A model generated the notes under the pieces. That model was given only the letters and a program-made list of their open reading frames with translations, was not told the DNA's origin and made no database searches. This document shows, piece by piece, positions 17,365-25,522 of a DNA stretch of 64,000 nt (the stretch's first letter is position 1; each line of letters starts with the position of its first letter). Where the stretch lies: positions 1,612,001-1,676,000 of the forward strand of contig NZ_CP094997.1 of the NCBI RefSeq assembly GCF_022869785.1, written 5' to 3'. Position numbers and translations under genes: made by a program. This DNA is from Dyadobacter chenwenxiniae (GTDB taxonomy: Bacteria > Bacteroidota > Bacteroidia > Cytophagales > Spirosomataceae).

Positions 17365-17633
17365 TGGATCAGGTTTGTCAGCACATCAGTGAAATTACGG
17401 AGGTCAAAAAGGCGGCTGCTTATGTATGCGAAGAATGTGTAAAGGCGGACGGCCGCTGGCTGCACCTGCGCACGTGCCAGACGTGCGGCGCAACTTTATG
17501 CTGCGATAGTTCTCCCGCAAAGCACATGACCCAGCATTACCACCAAACCGGCCATCCCGTCGCCAGTTCTGCCGAACCGGGAGAACAATGGCTTTGGTGT
17601 TATCAGGATGAATCATTTGTTGAGTACAACTAA
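17364..17633 (+). CDS. UBP-type zinc finger protein
   Basis: An 89-residue protein made almost only of a UBP-type (ZnF-UBP) zinc finger. The Cys/His ligands run in order from CQH near the N-terminus, through CEEC, CQTCG and CCD, to the H...HxxxH cluster (KHMTQHYHQTGH). In eukaryotes this domain binds the C-terminal Gly-Gly of ubiquitin; bacterial copies have no known ligand. The ATG overlaps the upstream stop (TAATG), which implies translational coupling with the receiver-flavoprotein. It could sense or deliver a protein tail or act as a metal/redox switch. Confidence 0.88.
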   Translation: MDQVCQHISEITEVKKAAAYVCEECVKADGRWLHLRTCQTCGATLCCDSSPAKHMTQHYHQTGHPVASSAEPGEQWLWCYQDESFVEYN

Positions 17634-17660
17634 GCCTGGAAATTCCTGGATTGAATTTTG

Positions 17661-17668
17661 TAACTTTG
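17661..17668 (+). promoter_or_regulatory. -7 promoter element abutting the AraC gene start
   Basis: TAACTTTG matches TAnnTTTG and ends four bases before the ATG at 17673, so the transcript would be leaderless or nearly so. It also separates the AraC gene from the signalling cassette that ends at 17633. Confidence 0.45.
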
Positions 17669-17672
17669 TTTT

Positions 17673-18578
17673 ATGGAGAAACCGACTTCAATCCCGGAAT
17701 TTTACAAAGATACCTCACAGCTGATCCCCGAGCCGGTCAAGAAAGAGATCGGCCATTTTAACATTTTCAGGACGGAGGATCTTTTCAGGGATTCCAAGGC
17801 CAAAGCAGTGCCCTATAACCGGCGGGCTTATTATAAGATCAGCCTGATCATTGGTAAAAACCGCGCTGAATATGCCGATAAGGTCATTCATATTGAACAT
17901 AATGCGCTGCTATTTGCCACGCCGCAGATTCCTTATAACTGGGAGCCGCTGGATGACAAACAGTCCGGGATGTTCTGTATTTTTTCGGAAGACTTCCTTA
18001 CACAGAATAACAGCGGGACATTATTGAAGGATCTGCCGGTTTTCAAGCCGGGCAATGTTCCGATCTTTTTTCTGGATGAAGAGCAGATTGAGGATATCAA
18101 GCACATTTTCAATAAAATGTTCAAAGAAATTTCCTCCGATTATGCCTTTAAATACGATCTCCTTCGAAATTATGTGCTCGAACTGATCCATAGCGGCCAA
18201 AAATTGCAGCCCGCATCAGCACTTTTTAATGAAACCAACGCATATAAGCGCGTTTCCTCCCTTTTTATCGAATTGCTGGAACGTCAGTTTCCCATTGAGC
18301 CTCCGCACCAAAAACTCGCATTCCGTTCCGCAAAGGATTACGCGGACCAGCTGGCAATCCACGTTAACTATCTCAATAAAGTTTTAAAGCTCGTCACGGG
18401 AAAAACCACCACCGAACTGATCATTGAGCGCGTTATCAAGGAATCCAAAATCCTTTTGAAACACACGGACTGGAATGTTTCGGAAATCGCATACAGCTTG
18501 GGATTTGAAGAACCTTCCCATTTTAACAACCTGTTCAAAAAACACACTGCATTAACGCCACGCGCTTTCAGGTTGTAA
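17673..18578 (+). CDS. AraC family transcriptional regulator
   Basis: A 301-residue regulator: an N-terminal cupin-like effector domain (about 30-170, including HNALLFATPQIPY) and a C-terminal AraC helix-turn-helix pair (about 205-300, ending with VSEIAYSLGFEEPSHFNNLFKKHTAL in two pieces). It lies directly upstream of an SDR oxidoreductase on the same strand (94 bp gap). This AraC-SDR pairing is common in Bacteroidota and suggests the SDR gene is its target. The inducer is unknown. Confidence 0.88.
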   Translation: MEKPTSIPEFYKDTSQLIPEPVKKEIGHFNIFRTEDLFRDSKAKAVPYNRRAYYKISLIIGKNRAEYADKVIHIEHNALLFATPQIPYNWEPLDDKQSGMFCIFSEDFLTQNNSGTLLKDLPVFKPGNVPIFFLDEEQIEDIKHIFNKMFKEISSDYAFKYDLLRNYVLELIHSGQKLQPASALFNETNAYKRVSSLFIELLERQFPIEPPHQKLAFRSAKDYADQLAIHVNYLNKVLKLVTGKTTTELIIERVIKESKILLKHTDWNVSEIAYSLGFEEPSHFNNLFKKHTALTPRAFRL

Positions 18579-18636
18579 GATTTGAAATTTGTAAGTTTTG
18601 ATTTGAAACCTGCAAATTTCCCTTCGCTGACTGGCA

Positions 18637-18644
18637 TACCTTTG
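18637..18644 (+). promoter_or_regulatory. -7 promoter element for the SDR gene
   Basis: TACCTTTG matches TAnnTTTG, 27 bp upstream of the ATG at 18672, which is preceded by an A-rich leader with AAGAAG. It supports that start codon over an in-frame one 30 codons upstream. Confidence 0.45.
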
Positions 18645-18671
18645 TTTCATCAAATTATAAAAAACAAGAAG

Positions 18672-19436
18672 ATGGAACAGGGAAATAAAATAGCATTGAT
18701 TACCGGCGCCAGCAGAGGGCTGGGAAAGAATATGGCGCTGAATCTGGCGGAACAGGGGACGGACATTGTTGTCATATTCCGCACCAAGGAAGATGAAGCC
18801 CGTGAAGTGGTTGCGGCCATAGAGGGAATGGGTAGAAAAGCCGTTGCGATGCAGTTGGATACGGCAAACACCAAGACATTCGATGCTTTTTTTGGTGCAC
18901 TTCAAACAGTGTTACAGAACACGTGGAATCGTAAAACATTCGATTTTTTGATCAATAATGCAGGAATTGATGCCAATTCCATGTTTGCGGATACTACGGA
19001 AGAGGACTTTGACGCATTGATGAATGTGCATTTCAAAGGCGTTTATTTCCTGACCCAAAAAGCATTGCCCTACATAGCCGATCATGGCCGGATCATTAAC
19101 CTTTCTACCGGATTGGCCCGTTTCGTTACGCCGGGTTATGCGGCTTATGCGTCGATGAAAGGAGCCATTGAGGTGCTCACCAGATATCTGGCGAAAGAAT
19201 TGGGCCCTCGCGGCATCACAGTTAATGTTGTAGCTCCGGGTATCATTCACACGGATTTTACCAAGCGGGCATTTGCAGCGCATCCGGGAATGGAAGACCA
19301 TATCAATTCCATCACTGCGTTGGGAAGAGCAGGTGAACCTCAGGATATAGGGGCGGTTGTTGCGTTCCTGTGCACCGAAGGCGCCCGTTGGATCAACGCC
19401 CAGCGGATCGAGGCTTCGGGTGGGATGAATCTTTAA
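18672..19436 (+). CDS. SDR family oxidoreductase
   Basis: A 254-residue classical short-chain dehydrogenase/reductase. The cofactor motif TGASRGLG (11-18), the NNAG motif (95-98) and the catalytic Ser145, Tyr159 and Lys163 (YxxxK) are all present. An Arg after the second beta strand (VIFRTKE) points to NADP preference. The substrate is not evident; relatives include 3-oxoacyl reductases and sugar or alcohol dehydrogenases. The start at 18672 follows a promoter element and gives the standard N-terminus. It is probably controlled by the AraC protein encoded just upstream. Confidence 0.9.
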   Translation: MEQGNKIALITGASRGLGKNMALNLAEQGTDIVVIFRTKEDEAREVVAAIEGMGRKAVAMQLDTANTKTFDAFFGALQTVLQNTWNRKTFDFLINNAGIDANSMFADTTEEDFDALMNVHFKGVYFLTQKALPYIADHGRIINLSTGLARFVTPGYAAYASMKGAIEVLTRYLAKELGPRGITVNVVAPGIIHTDFTKRAFAAHPGMEDHINSITALGRAGEPQDIGAVVAFLCTEGARWINAQRIEASGGMNL

Positions 19437-19582
19437 TGTTGTAATTTATTTTTTGGTTTCGCTTCCACAAGAAACGGATGAAAACCAATTCCAATGGGAT
19501 CATTCTGAATTACCCTTGGAATTGGTATTCGTTTGAATAAATGTGATATTTACAGGGGAAGTAAAAACCGAAAAATCTTAAA

Positions 19583-20008
19583 ATGTCAGTAAAAGGGCCA
19601 ATCATCTCCATTGAAGACGATTCTGATGATCAGTTCTTGATTAGAAGCGTCCTGGAAGAATTAGAGATTCCAAATCAGCTGATTTTTTTCTCGAACGGGC
19701 TGGATGCTTTGCTTTTTCTGGAAACGACTGAGCAACAGCCCTTCGTCATTTTGTGCGACATTAATATGCCGGTCATGAATGGATTGGAGCTGCGTCTGCG
19801 AATCGAGCAAAATGAATATTTGAAAAAAAAATCCATTCCTTTCATTTTTTTAAGCACTGCTGACAACCCGCACATCATTTCAGCGGCCTATGATGCAACA
19901 ATTCAGGGATTTTTTAAGAAAGAGAACAGCTTCGAAGATCTGAAAAAGAGGATCAAGATCATTTTCGAATATTGGCAAAGCTGTCTGCACCCGAATAATT
20001 ACGCGTAG
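19583..20008 (+). CDS. Stand-alone CheY/Rcp1-like response regulator
   Basis: A 141-residue single receiver domain with no output domain. The acidic pair (IEDD), phosphoacceptor Asp59 in CDINMPVM, Thr/Ser at the end of strand 4 (FLST) and Lys in GFFKKEN are conserved. The form resembles the Rcp1 group that works with phytochrome-like or hybrid kinases. It ends three bases before the GTG start of the NtrC-type gene, so both are co-transcribed. No kinase adjoins them. Confidence 0.9.
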   Translation: MSVKGPIISIEDDSDDQFLIRSVLEELEIPNQLIFFSNGLDALLFLETTEQQPFVILCDINMPVMNGLELRLRIEQNEYLKKKSIPFIFLSTADNPHIISAAYDATIQGFFKKENSFEDLKKRIKIIFEYWQSCLHPNNYA

Positions 20009-20011
20009 TTT

Positions 20012-21349
20012 GTGAAGAAAATACTGATCATTGACGACGAGGAGAAGCTGAGAAGTCTGATTGCCAGGGTGATAACACTCGAAGGATTTGAAGTTCTGGA
20101 AGCCGGAGATCTGAAATCGGCCGTCAAAAAGCTGGACCACAGCGATATAGATGTTGTATTGTGCGACGTAAAATTGCCGGACGGTAACGGTGTAGATTTT
20201 CTCACAACGATCCGCGAAAAATATCCTTTGCTGGAAACGATCCTGCTCACAGCCTACGGCAACATTCCCGACGGTGTGCAGGCCATCAAAAACGGCGCTT
20301 TTGACTATATCACCAAAGGCGACGATAATAATAAGATCATTCCTCTTATTTACAGGGCTTTGGAAAAAGCCGATCTTAATAAAAGGGTTGTTTCGCTGGA
20401 AAAACAGCTAGGCGAAAAACACTCCTTCGACGCTATTATCGGCAAATCCAAAAAACTGCTTGCCTGCATTGACCTCGCCCGCCGCGTGGCGCCTACGGAC
20501 ACGACCGTGTTGCTTTTGGGTGAAACCGGGACTGGAAAAGAAGTTTTTGCGCAGTCCATCCACCAGGCCAGCGCACGTTCCAAAAAGACATTTGTTGCGA
20601 TAAACTGTTCTGCCTTTGGGAAGGATCTGCTTGAAAGCGAGATGTTTGGACATAAAGCAGGCGCATTTACAGGCGCGACAAAAGATAAGAAAGGGCTCTT
20701 TGATGAGGCGCACAACGGCACTATTTTTCTGGACGAAATTGGAGAGCTCGCGCCGGACTTGCAAGCCAAGTTGCTGCGGGTGCTGGAATCGGGGGAATTT
20801 ATAAAGATAGGCGACACGCAACCAACCAAGGTGAACGTGCGCATTATTGCGGCAACTAACCGCGACTTACAAAAAGAAATAGCCTCCGGCGATTTCAGAA
20901 GCGACCTTTTTTATCGGATATCTGCCTTTCAGATCACCATTCCCGCATTACGCGAGCGGGCAGGCGACATTGAATCACTTGCAAAAAGTTTTGCCGCTCA
21001 ATATGCCTTGAAAGTCAATAAAAAGATCAAATCTCTGTCGCCGGAATATGTTAATGCACTGGAAAATAATTCCTGGAATGGCAATATCCGCGAACTGAAA
21101 AATGTGATCGAAAGAAGCGTCATACTCACAGACGGTCCTGTGCTGGACATTGAGAGCCTGCCCTTTGAATTGCTATTGGCCCGGAATGACGGGAATAAGA
21201 ATCTTTCTGCATTCTCTCTCGCCAGTGCCGAAAAGCTGCACGTTCAGAAAGTGCTGAATTATACCAATGGCAACAAGGCGGAAGCTGCGCGGTTACTGGA
21301 AGTTGGAATCGCTACGCTTTACAGAAAAATTGAGGAATATAAGTTGTAA
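20012..21349 (+). CDS. NtrC family sigma-54-dependent response regulator
   Basis: A 445-residue activator: receiver (1-120, Asp52 in CDVKLPDG), AAA+ sigma-54 interaction domain (about 140-375) and Fis-type helix-turn-helix at the C-terminus. The Walker A GETGTGKE, the sigma-54 contact loop GAFTGA and the Walker B GTIFLDEIGE are intact, so it should open sigma-54 promoters after phosphorylation. The start codon is GTG at 20012, close behind the single-domain receiver. The cognate kinase is not next to it; the cNMP-domain kinase at 14267 is the nearest candidate, but that is a guess. Confidence 0.92.
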   Translation: MKKILIIDDEEKLRSLIARVITLEGFEVLEAGDLKSAVKKLDHSDIDVVLCDVKLPDGNGVDFLTTIREKYPLLETILLTAYGNIPDGVQAIKNGAFDYITKGDDNNKIIPLIYRALEKADLNKRVVSLEKQLGEKHSFDAIIGKSKKLLACIDLARRVAPTDTTVLLLGETGTGKEVFAQSIHQASARSKKTFVAINCSAFGKDLLESEMFGHKAGAFTGATKDKKGLFDEAHNGTIFLDEIGELAPDLQAKLLRVLESGEFIKIGDTQPTKVNVRIIAATNRDLQKEIASGDFRSDLFYRISAFQITIPALRERAGDIESLAKSFAAQYALKVNKKIKSLSPEYVNALENNSWNGNIRELKNVIERSVILTDGPVLDIESLPFELLLARNDGNKNLSAFSLASAEKLHVQKVLNYTNGNKAEAARLLEVGIATLYRKIEEYKL

Positions 21350-21368
21350 AAGCTGAATCTTACAAGCA

Positions 21369-23309
21369 TTACTCAACCACACTTACCCCAACGTAGGAAG
21401 AATGCTCTCCTGACAAATAGACCTTGTGCTTCGCTTTTTGGAAATCCTGCTCGTCGGCTTTGTAAATGTTGACAAATTTCTGCGGATTGCGGTCAACCAA
21501 CGGAAACCATGAACTCTGGACCTGGATCATAATTTTGTGACCCTTTTTAAAACGGTGCGCGGCATCCTGCATATCAAATTTTACTTCCTCGATCTTATCC
21601 GGAGTTAAAGGGACAGGGTTGGAAAAGCTGTTGCGAAACTTCGCACGCATCACTTCCCCGCGTACCAGGAGCTGAAAACCGCCCATTTTCATGTTCGGAT
21701 TAATAGGACTGTCATTTGGCGCATCGCCCGGGTAAACGTCGATCAGCTTAACTACGAAGTCGGCGTCGGTGCCGGTTGACGAAATGAATAAATCCGCAAC
21801 TACATTGCCGGAGATGGTGACATCTTCTTTCAGCACCTCGGACTGATAGACGAGCACATCGGGGCGTAATGCTGCAAAGCGCTGATCTTCATACATAAAG
21901 TCGCTTCCCCGGATAATGCGGATCTCGGATGTGTAGGGAACAGGCTTGTTCGGGTCACTCTCATACTCATCAAATGCGGGCTTAGCGCCAACCTGCATGG
22001 TGGTCATCGTGGGCGAGAACGATAATGTTCCGTCGGGATGCAGATAAAGTTTTTTCAAAACAGCATTTTTCGGAGGCCACTGGTCATACTTTCTCCATTC
22101 ATTAGCTCCGGTTTCGAAGATATAAGCTTTGGGAAGTGACGGCTGCGGCTGATCTTTGAGATAATGGCTAAAAAACGGAAACTCAATTTCTTTCTGATAA
22201 AAAGCGCTTGTCTGGGAACCGAAACGAATATTCCCCAGGGATTCTCCCGTTCCGCGCGCCCAGCCGCCATGAATCCAGGGGCCCATTACGAGCAGGTTAG
22301 GGGACTTTGGTTTATTATTTTCTATGCCCTGATATGTTTTTAGCGGCCCGTAAAGATCTTCCTGATCAAACCAGCCTCCAACCACCATGACCGCCGGTTT
22401 GATGTTTTTCAAATGCGGCACAGGCGTCCGCGCTTTCCAAAAGTCGTTGTAGGTCTCATTCTCCATCATCTGGTTCCAGATGCGGTTTTGGTTTTTGAAG
22501 ATCTTCTCATTAACATTTTTCAATGGCCCCAGATTTTTATAAAACTCATAAGAATCAGGCGTTCCGTATGCAGAGAATTGCGGCGTTCCCTTAGATGTCG
22601 GCTCCGGCCGCGGCGCTCCATATGAAGACAGGAAAGCGAAGGTGCCCATCAGAAAAAATGCACCATTATGGTGGCGATCGTCGCCCATGAACCAATCCGC
22701 GACAGGCGCTTGCGGAGACGCAACTTTTAATGCAGAATGGGCTTCGACAGCGGTCATGGTTGTGTAATATCCGGGAGCCGATATGCCCCAACTTCCAACT
22801 TTGCCATTGTTCCCGTCAATGTTGCTGATTAACCATTCGATGGTGTCATAAGTATCGGAACTTTCGTCCGTGTCGGTTTTATTTTTCTTATGAGGGATAA
22901 ATGGCCTGTAAGCTTCAAATTCACCCTCCGACATATACTTGCCTCGAACGTCTTGATACACAACAATGTAGCCATCGCGCGCAAAGTGCATGCTTGGGCC
23001 GAGGGCGGTTTTGAATAATGTTTCACCGTAAGGTGCTACTGAGTAAGGTGTGCGGTTTAAGAGAACAGGATACTTTTTAGAAGCCGAAATGTCTTTGGGT
23101 AAATAAATGGAAGTGAACAGCTTAACGCCATCCCGCATCGGAATCATCCGTTCGATCTTGGTATAGTTTTGCCGGATGTAAAGCGAATCCTCATTCACTT
23201 TCGACTGCGCCAGACTTGCCACCGCCCCGCAAAGCAGCATCGCATTGACGGCGGAAAAGCTAAGGAAAAGAGATAGCTGCCATCTTACGGCGCGGGTAGA
23301 ACTGTTCAC
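21369..23309 (-). CDS. CocE/NonD family hydrolase (X-Pro dipeptidyl-peptidase-like)
   Basis: A 646-residue secreted serine hydrolase. A signal peptide (about 1-35) is followed by the alpha/beta domain with nucleophile Ser177 in GISAPG, and a C-terminal jelly-roll (about 440-640) typical of the CocE, glutaryl-7-ACA acylase and alpha-amino-acid ester hydrolase group. These enzymes cleave esters or amides of small acids or N-terminal dipeptides. The reading frame starts with GTG at 23309. It lies downstream of egtD, separated by 65 bp, and is probably a separate unit. The length fits the family. Confidence 0.88.
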   Translation of the reverse strand: MNSSTRAVRWQLSLFLSFSAVNAMLLCGAVASLAQSKVNEDSLYIRQNYTKIERMIPMRDGVKLFTSIYLPKDISASKKYPVLLNRTPYSVAPYGETLFKTALGPSMHFARDGYIVVYQDVRGKYMSEGEFEAYRPFIPHKKNKTDTDESSDTYDTIEWLISNIDGNNGKVGSWGISAPGYYTTMTAVEAHSALKVASPQAPVADWFMGDDRHHNGAFFLMGTFAFLSSYGAPRPEPTSKGTPQFSAYGTPDSYEFYKNLGPLKNVNEKIFKNQNRIWNQMMENETYNDFWKARTPVPHLKNIKPAVMVVGGWFDQEDLYGPLKTYQGIENNKPKSPNLLVMGPWIHGGWARGTGESLGNIRFGSQTSAFYQKEIEFPFFSHYLKDQPQPSLPKAYIFETGANEWRKYDQWPPKNAVLKKLYLHPDGTLSFSPTMTTMQVGAKPAFDEYESDPNKPVPYTSEIRIIRGSDFMYEDQRFAALRPDVLVYQSEVLKEDVTISGNVVADLFISSTGTDADFVVKLIDVYPGDAPNDSPINPNMKMGGFQLLVRGEVMRAKFRNSFSNPVPLTPDKIEEVKFDMQDAAHRFKKGHKIMIQVQSSWFPLVDRNPQKFVNIYKADEQDFQKAKHKVYLSGEHSSYVGVSVVE

Positions 23310-23374
23310 GTTGATCGGCGTTTAGGAGTTGTATTTAGCTAAAATAGCAATTTCAACACAAATCCGCGCACCTT

Positions 23375-24319
23375 TTATTCCTTCACCCAAAGACTATCCG
23401 TAAAATAATGCTTGCAATCCAGGAAGTGTTCAAGGACTTTGTATCCGTTTATCTTGGCGGCTTCTTCGATTTCTTTTAATGTATATTTTCTGGATAACTC
23501 CGTGCGGATGAGTTCGTTTTGCTCAAAATAATAACATTTGTCCATCCGCTGAAGATGAATTTTCTGTGCGACCAGACTAACCAGATAGCTCCTTACTTCA
23601 CCATTCATTGGATTATAATGTGAATAAAAGTCGAATTGGTTTGTCAGGATATTTCCGCCCAACTCGCGGTTGATCCGGTGCAAAAGGTTCATATTGAATG
23701 CCTTGGTAATGCCTTTCGGGTCGTCATATGCGAAGCGGATAGTGGCTGGATTCTTCTGTAAGTCAAAGCCTGTGAGTAACTTATCGCCTGGTTTCATGCT
23801 GCTGTTAAAGCTCTTTAACAGATCATTGACTTCGTCCTTTTCATAATTTCCGATATTCCCGCCAAGAAACAAAAAAAGACTGGGCGTTTCTGATGAGGCC
23901 AGTTCTTCAATCATGGAGAAATAATTGCCGATCATTGGCTTGATCTGTAAATCGGGTAAATGATCGAGCATATTGGCTTCCAGCTCTTCAATCGCCTTTT
24001 TGGATATATCAATGGGCACATAAGAGAATTCTACACCGCTTTCCACAAGTGTTCTGAGCAACTGGCGCGTCTTAATGCCGTCACCAGCTCCAAATTCGAC
24101 AATGTTGAAAGGTTGCGCGAAATCCAGTTTGTCGATGATTTGCTGCCCTTGCAATGATAAAATCTCGAATTCACAGGCCGTCGGATAATATTCCGGCATA
24201 TTCATAATGTCCTGAAAAATGCCGCTGCCAATGTCGTCGTAAAAATATTTTGAGGATATATATTTTAATGGAGCGGAAAGCCCTTTGTGTATATCTTTTG
24301 CAAATGTATTATCTGACAT
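23375..24319 (-). CDS. egtD: L-histidine N-alpha-methyltransferase EgtD
   Basis: Makes hercynine (N-alpha-trimethylhistidine) from histidine and SAM, the first step of ergothioneine synthesis. This 314-residue protein has the family start KYFYDDIGSGIFQDI and MPEYYPTACE, the SAM motif VEFGAGDG (about 74-81), and GGNIGNY. Near the C-terminus the ELSRKY stretch aligns with the Glu and Ser that bind the histidine imidazole in mycobacterial EgtD (Glu274, Ser276 here). That separates it from other methyltransferases of this fold. It is the last gene of the operon, 16 bp after egtB. Confidence 0.92.
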   Translation of the reverse strand: MSDNTFAKDIHKGLSAPLKYISSKYFYDDIGSGIFQDIMNMPEYYPTACEFEILSLQGQQIIDKLDFAQPFNIVEFGAGDGIKTRQLLRTLVESGVEFSYVPIDISKKAIEELEANMLDHLPDLQIKPMIGNYFSMIEELASSETPSLFLFLGGNIGNYEKDEVNDLLKSFNSSMKPGDKLLTGFDLQKNPATIRFAYDDPKGITKAFNMNLLHRINRELGGNILTNQFDFYSHYNPMNGEVRSYLVSLVAQKIHLQRMDKCYYFEQNELIRTELSRKYTLKEIEEAAKINGYKVLEHFLDCKHYFTDSLWVKE

Positions 24320-24335
24320 AATATTTGTTAATCAA

Positions 24336-25522
24336 TTACTTCACCAGCCTTATGCCTGTATATTGCCAGCGCTCGTGTGCGTGAAAAAAGTTGCGGTAAG
24401 TTTTTCGGCTATGCCCGGGAGAGGTTGCAACAGACGCGCCGCGGAGCACCATTTGGTTGATCATGAACTTACCATTATACTCGCCAACCGCGCCCGGAGC
24501 CTTTGAAAAGCCCGGATAGGGGAGATAGGCGCTGTTTGTCCACTCCCAACGCTTGCCCCAATTGACATGATCGGAAGCAATTTCCCATTCGAATTCGGTC
24601 GGCAACCGCATGCCTTTCCATTGTGCAAATGCCGACGCCTCGTAAAAGTTGATGTGGCTTAAAATAGCGTCCGGATTCACTTTTTGCAATCCATCCAACG
24701 TATAATAATGCCACTCGCCATTTATTTTATGCCAATACATGGGCGCATTGATGCTGTTATCATTCACCCACGACCAGCCTTCGTCCAGCCACAGGTTAAA
24801 GTCCTGATAACCGCCCGCTTCCATGAATGCGATGAATTCTGCATTGGTAACCAAAGCTTTGGAAATTTCAAATTCGTGCAGATACACTTTGTGTCTGCCC
24901 AGCTCATTGAGCTCATTGTCGAAACAGAACTCGTCACTAACTCGTCACTATTGAACCCTATTTCATAAACGCCCTCTGAAATTGTGGCAAAACCTCCTTC
25001 TCCATTTGTATCATCAACCAGGTTATGGCCCGATTTGTAAACCGGAAACAGCGGGTTGTGGCCCAGAATGTACTTAATGTCGGTAACGAGCAATTCCTGG
25101 TGCTGCTGCTCGTGGTGCAGGCCAAGTTCTACCAGCGCCAGTGCTTCCGGATCGGTTAATGTTTCGAGCAGTTCGGACATATGACGATCCACATGTTGCC
25201 GGTAAGCATACACATTTCTGGTCGTCGGCCGCGTAACATTTCCCCTGTCGGTGCGCAGCGTGCGCTCGCCGACATTATTGTAATAACTGTTAAAGAGATA
25301 GTTATAATCAGTGTCAAAAACCTGGTAGCCGGGCATGAACGGTTTGAGGATGAATGTTTCAAAAAACCACGTTGAATGCGCCAGGTGCCACTTTGGCGGG
25401 CTTACAAACGGAACGGGCTGCGGCACATAGTCTTCGGTTTCAAGCGGTTCACATATCGTTTCTGAATGTTGCCTGACCCGATTATATGCTTCACTAATGG
25501 CGGTGGTTGTCAGTGGATACAT
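24336..25522 (-). pseudogene. egtB: Ergothioneine sulfoxide synthase EgtB, disrupted by 11-bp duplication
   Basis: Non-haem iron enzyme that joins hercynine to a cysteine thiol and oxidises it. The N-terminal DinB_2 domain keeps the iron ligands (His49 in WHLAHSTWFFE; His137 and His141 in HHEQQHQE). The C-terminal FGE-sulfatase-type domain has LPTEFEWE, WEWTNSAY and RNFFHAHERWQ. The two parts are in different frames because an 11-bp unit occurs twice in tandem (24928-24938, 24939-24949). Removing one copy gives 391 codons reading EFCFDNELNELGRHKVYLHE across the joint. As written, translation stops after the first domain plus about 60 wrong residues. The start overlaps the end of the permease gene by 29 bp. 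Confidence 0.93.
24928..24949. repeat. 11-bp tandem duplication inside egtB
   Basis: AACTCGTCACT occurs twice head to tail. The extra copy shifts the egtB frame by +11. Exact adjacency and identity suggest a recent slippage event. Confidence 0.95.

Noticed and set aside
24336..25522. Two separate genes, one DinB-like and one FGE-sulfatase-like
   Set aside because: Together they make one EgtB once a single copy of an exact 11-bp duplication is removed, and the joint reads the expected family sequence.
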